A model generated the notes under the pieces. That model was not told the origin of the DNA. It ran no database searches and was given only the letters and a program-made list of their open reading frames with translations. The position numbers and the translations under genes were made by a program. This document shows positions 6,511-7,913 of a stretch of 7,913 nt of DNA, in pieces. The DNA comes from an uncultured Oscillospiraceae bacterium (GTDB lineage: Bacteria; Bacillota; Clostridia; UBA1381). How positions within the stretch are numbered: position 1 is the stretch's first letter; each line of letters begins with the position of its first letter. Location: assembly GCA_946531785.1 (NCBI GenBank), contig CAMNAT010000082.1, forward strand, positions 1-7,913. Direction: 5' to 3'.

Positions 6511-7625
6511 GTGTTATTGAAGTAAAGGGGCTCTCAAAATCCTTCGGGCAGAATGATATTCTAAAGGATCTGGAGCTGACCGTTGAAAAAGGCGAGGTCA
6601 TCGTTATCCTCGGTGAGTCCGGCTGCGGAAAAAGCCTGTTCCTGCGTATGCTCGAACAGCTTGAAAAGCCCGACCGCGGCAGCATAAGGATCCTCGGTGA
6701 GGAGATCACCTCGCGCGGCGCGGATATCAACAGAATACGGCGCAGAATGGGCATGGTATTCCAGAGCTTTAATCTGTATTCGCATATGACGGTGCTGAAA
6801 AATCTCACTCTTGCACCGACAAAGCTTTTGAAAATGCCGGAAGAGGAAGCGGAGACCAAGGCGCATGAGCTGCTTGCCTCGGTAGGTCTTTCAGGGACAG
6901 AAAACCGTATGCCGGACACGCTTTCCGGCGGGCAGAAGCAGAGAGTTGCAATAGCCCGCTGTCTCATGATGGAGCCGGAGATACTGCTCTTTGATGAGCC
7001 GACCTCCGCGCTCGACCCATCAATGGTCGGCGAGGTGCTTGCGACTATACGCATGCTGTCGCATCGGGGCTATACGATGCTCATAGTAACGCACGAAATG
7101 GAATTTGCAAAAAGCGTTGCGAGCCGCATTCTGTTTTTTTCCGATAAGGGCATATATGAGGAGGGTACGGCAAGCGATATCTTTGATTCGCCAAAGAAAG
7201 AAAAAACCATTGCATTCATACGCAAGCTGAAAACGCTCGAGCATCATATCACAAGCCGCAGCTACGATCTGATGGCGCTGCAGGGGCAGATAATGGATTT
7301 CTGCGCGAAATACGGGCTTGATGATAAGGAAAGCTGCTCCATCCAGCTCTGCTGCGAGGAGCTTATAGGCGAATTTATAAGTGCCCATGACGGAGAGCCG
7401 GATATCACGATAACCCTTGAATACTCAGAGGCGCAGAAAACAATAGATCTTACATGCTGCTCAAAGGGAGATCGCTACGATCTGTTTGACGATAACGATA
7501 TCTCCGACCACCTCGGCGTTGCAATAATCAAAAGCAGGGCGGAAAGCTACATATACAGCTATGAGAACGGTATAAACACCGTTTTTGCATCGATCAGACG
7601 AAGCCGCAAGCAAATAAAAAGGTAA
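6507..7625 (+). CDS. Amino-acid-type ABC transporter ATPase with a C-terminal degenerate GHKL (RsbW-like) domain
   Basis: This 372-residue cytoplasmic protein should power the adjacent permease. Residues 1-240 are a complete GlnQ-like ATPase: Walker A GESGCGKS 36-43, Q-loop Gln86, signature LSGGQKQR 139-146, Walker B ILLFDEP 159-165 with Glu164, D-loop SALD 167-170 and switch His196. Relatives usually end near residue 240-250. Here a further 130 residues follow, with the layout of an anti-sigma-factor type GHKL ATPase: a helix with CCEELIGEF (282-290), a beta hairpin, KGDRYD (320-325), and GVAIIKSRAE (337-346) followed by YENGINTVFASI (352-363). The usual N-box Asn is Glu289, the G1 Asp is Ser319 and the second G2 Gly is Ala339, so nucleotide binding there is doubtful. 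Six Cys occur between 266 and 318. AGGAG at 6493-6497 lies 9 nt before the ATG. The ATPase call is firm; the domain call is moderate. Confidence 0.9.
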   Translation: MSVIEVKGLSKSFGQNDILKDLELTVEKGEVIVILGESGCGKSLFLRMLEQLEKPDRGSIRILGEEITSRGADINRIRRRMGMVFQSFNLYSHMTVLKNLTLAPTKLLKMPEEEAETKAHELLASVGLSGTENRMPDTLSGGQKQRVAIARCLMMEPEILLFDEPTSALDPSMVGEVLATIRMLSHRGYTMLIVTHEMEFAKSVASRILFFSDKGIYEEGTASDIFDSPKKEKTIAFIRKLKTLEHHITSRSYDLMALQGQIMDFCAKYGLDDKESCSIQLCCEELIGEFISAHDGEPDITITLEYSEAQKTIDLTCCSKGDRYDLFDDNDISDHLGVAIIKSRAESYIYSYENGINTVFASIRRSRKQIKR

Positions 7626-7630
7626 TACAT

Positions 7631-7637
7631 AGGGAGG
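7631..7637 (+). promoter_or_regulatory. Strong ribosome binding site of the SGNH-like gene
   Basis: AGGGAGG stands 6 nt before ATG at 7644, inside the 18-bp gap after the ATPase stop. It is among the best ribosome sites in the window and suggests that this exported protein is made in quantity from the shared transcript. Confidence 0.75.
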
Positions 7638-7643
7638 ACATAT

Positions 7644-7913
7644 ATGAAAAAATTATTAAGCTTTATGCTGACAGTTATAATGTCGGTCACACTCTTCCCC
7701 GCTGTTATATATGCAGACAGTCCGGAGAATGATATAACACTCGATGAGGTCATCGCCCGCGCGGATACGGCAGCAGAGCAGGCGCCGGAGGAAATGCCCA
7801 CAATGATACCCGGAAGCAAATGGGAGGGCAAAAACATCCTGTTTATCGGCGATCAGCTTGTGGCAGATAAGATCTACCCCGAATATGTAGGCGCAATGCT
7901 CGGCGCAAATGTT
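7644..7913 (+). CDS. Exported SGNH/GDSL-like protein, partial (5' end only)
   Basis: The first 90 residues are present and the gene runs off the window. A signal peptide is clear: MKKLL, a hydrophobic core at about 6-22, and likely cleavage after VIYA (residue 24). An acidic linker rich in Asp, Glu and Ala follows at 25-58. From residue 63, KNILFIGDQ leads into KIYPEYVGAMLGANV, the usual opening of SGNH/GDSL hydrolases (strand, GDS block I, then a helix ending in LGA). The nucleophile Ser of block I is Gln71 here. Only 18 bp separate it from the ATPase gene, so it is very probably in the transporter operon. It does not look like a solute-binding protein in the visible part, and there is no lipobox. 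The export call is firm; the SGNH call rests on one short block. Confidence 0.6.
   Translation, partial: MKKLLSFMLTVIMSVTLFPAVIYADSPENDITLDEVIARADTAAEQAPEEMPTMIPGSKWEGKNILFIGDQLVADKIYPEYVGAMLGANV

Noticed and set aside
6464..7054. Long open frame antisense to the ATPase gene
   Set aside because: Its product is Ser/Arg-rich low-complexity sequence without recognisable domains, and it mirrors strongly conserved ABC motifs on the other strand.

Overview
The window looks like chromosome from a Gram-positive anaerobe of the class Clostridia, plausibly a gut or rumen species. This is inferred from consensus sigma-A promoters, strong AGGAGG-type ribosome sites, free use of ATA and AGG codons at a mid-range GC content, and gene families (DUF975 membrane protein, large secreted LamG plus PF07944 glycosidase) common in that group. 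No rRNA, tRNA, mobile element, CRISPR array or long repeat is visible.

Left part (1-5600, minus strand): one tightly packed operon read right to left. It encodes a 1157-residue secreted GH127/GH146-type beta-L-arabinofuranosidase, a DUF975 polytopic membrane protein, prephenate dehydrogenase (tyrA), and the preQ0 reductase of queuosine synthesis (queF, cut by the window edge). Every junction overlaps or abuts (TAATG, ATGA, TAA directly against ATG), so the genes are very probably co-transcribed and translationally coupled although their known functions are unrelated.

Middle (5601-5847): an AT-rich divergent control region. It holds a near-perfect sigma-A promoter for the right-hand operon, an extended -10 promoter for the left-hand operon, two small dyads between or next to them, and a palindromic leader in front of the permease.

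Right part (5848-7913, plus strand): a polar-amino-acid-type ABC transporter operon made of a permease, an ATPase, and the first 90 codons of an exported protein with an SGNH/GDSL-like beginning. The ATPase is unusual. After a complete GlnQ-like domain it carries about 130 extra residues that resemble the RsbW/SpoIIAB-type GHKL ATPase fold, with all three nucleotide-binding motifs altered and six cysteines. No substrate-binding protein is seen, and the SGNH-like protein has Gln where the nucleophile Ser should be. This transporter operon is the most interesting part of the window.
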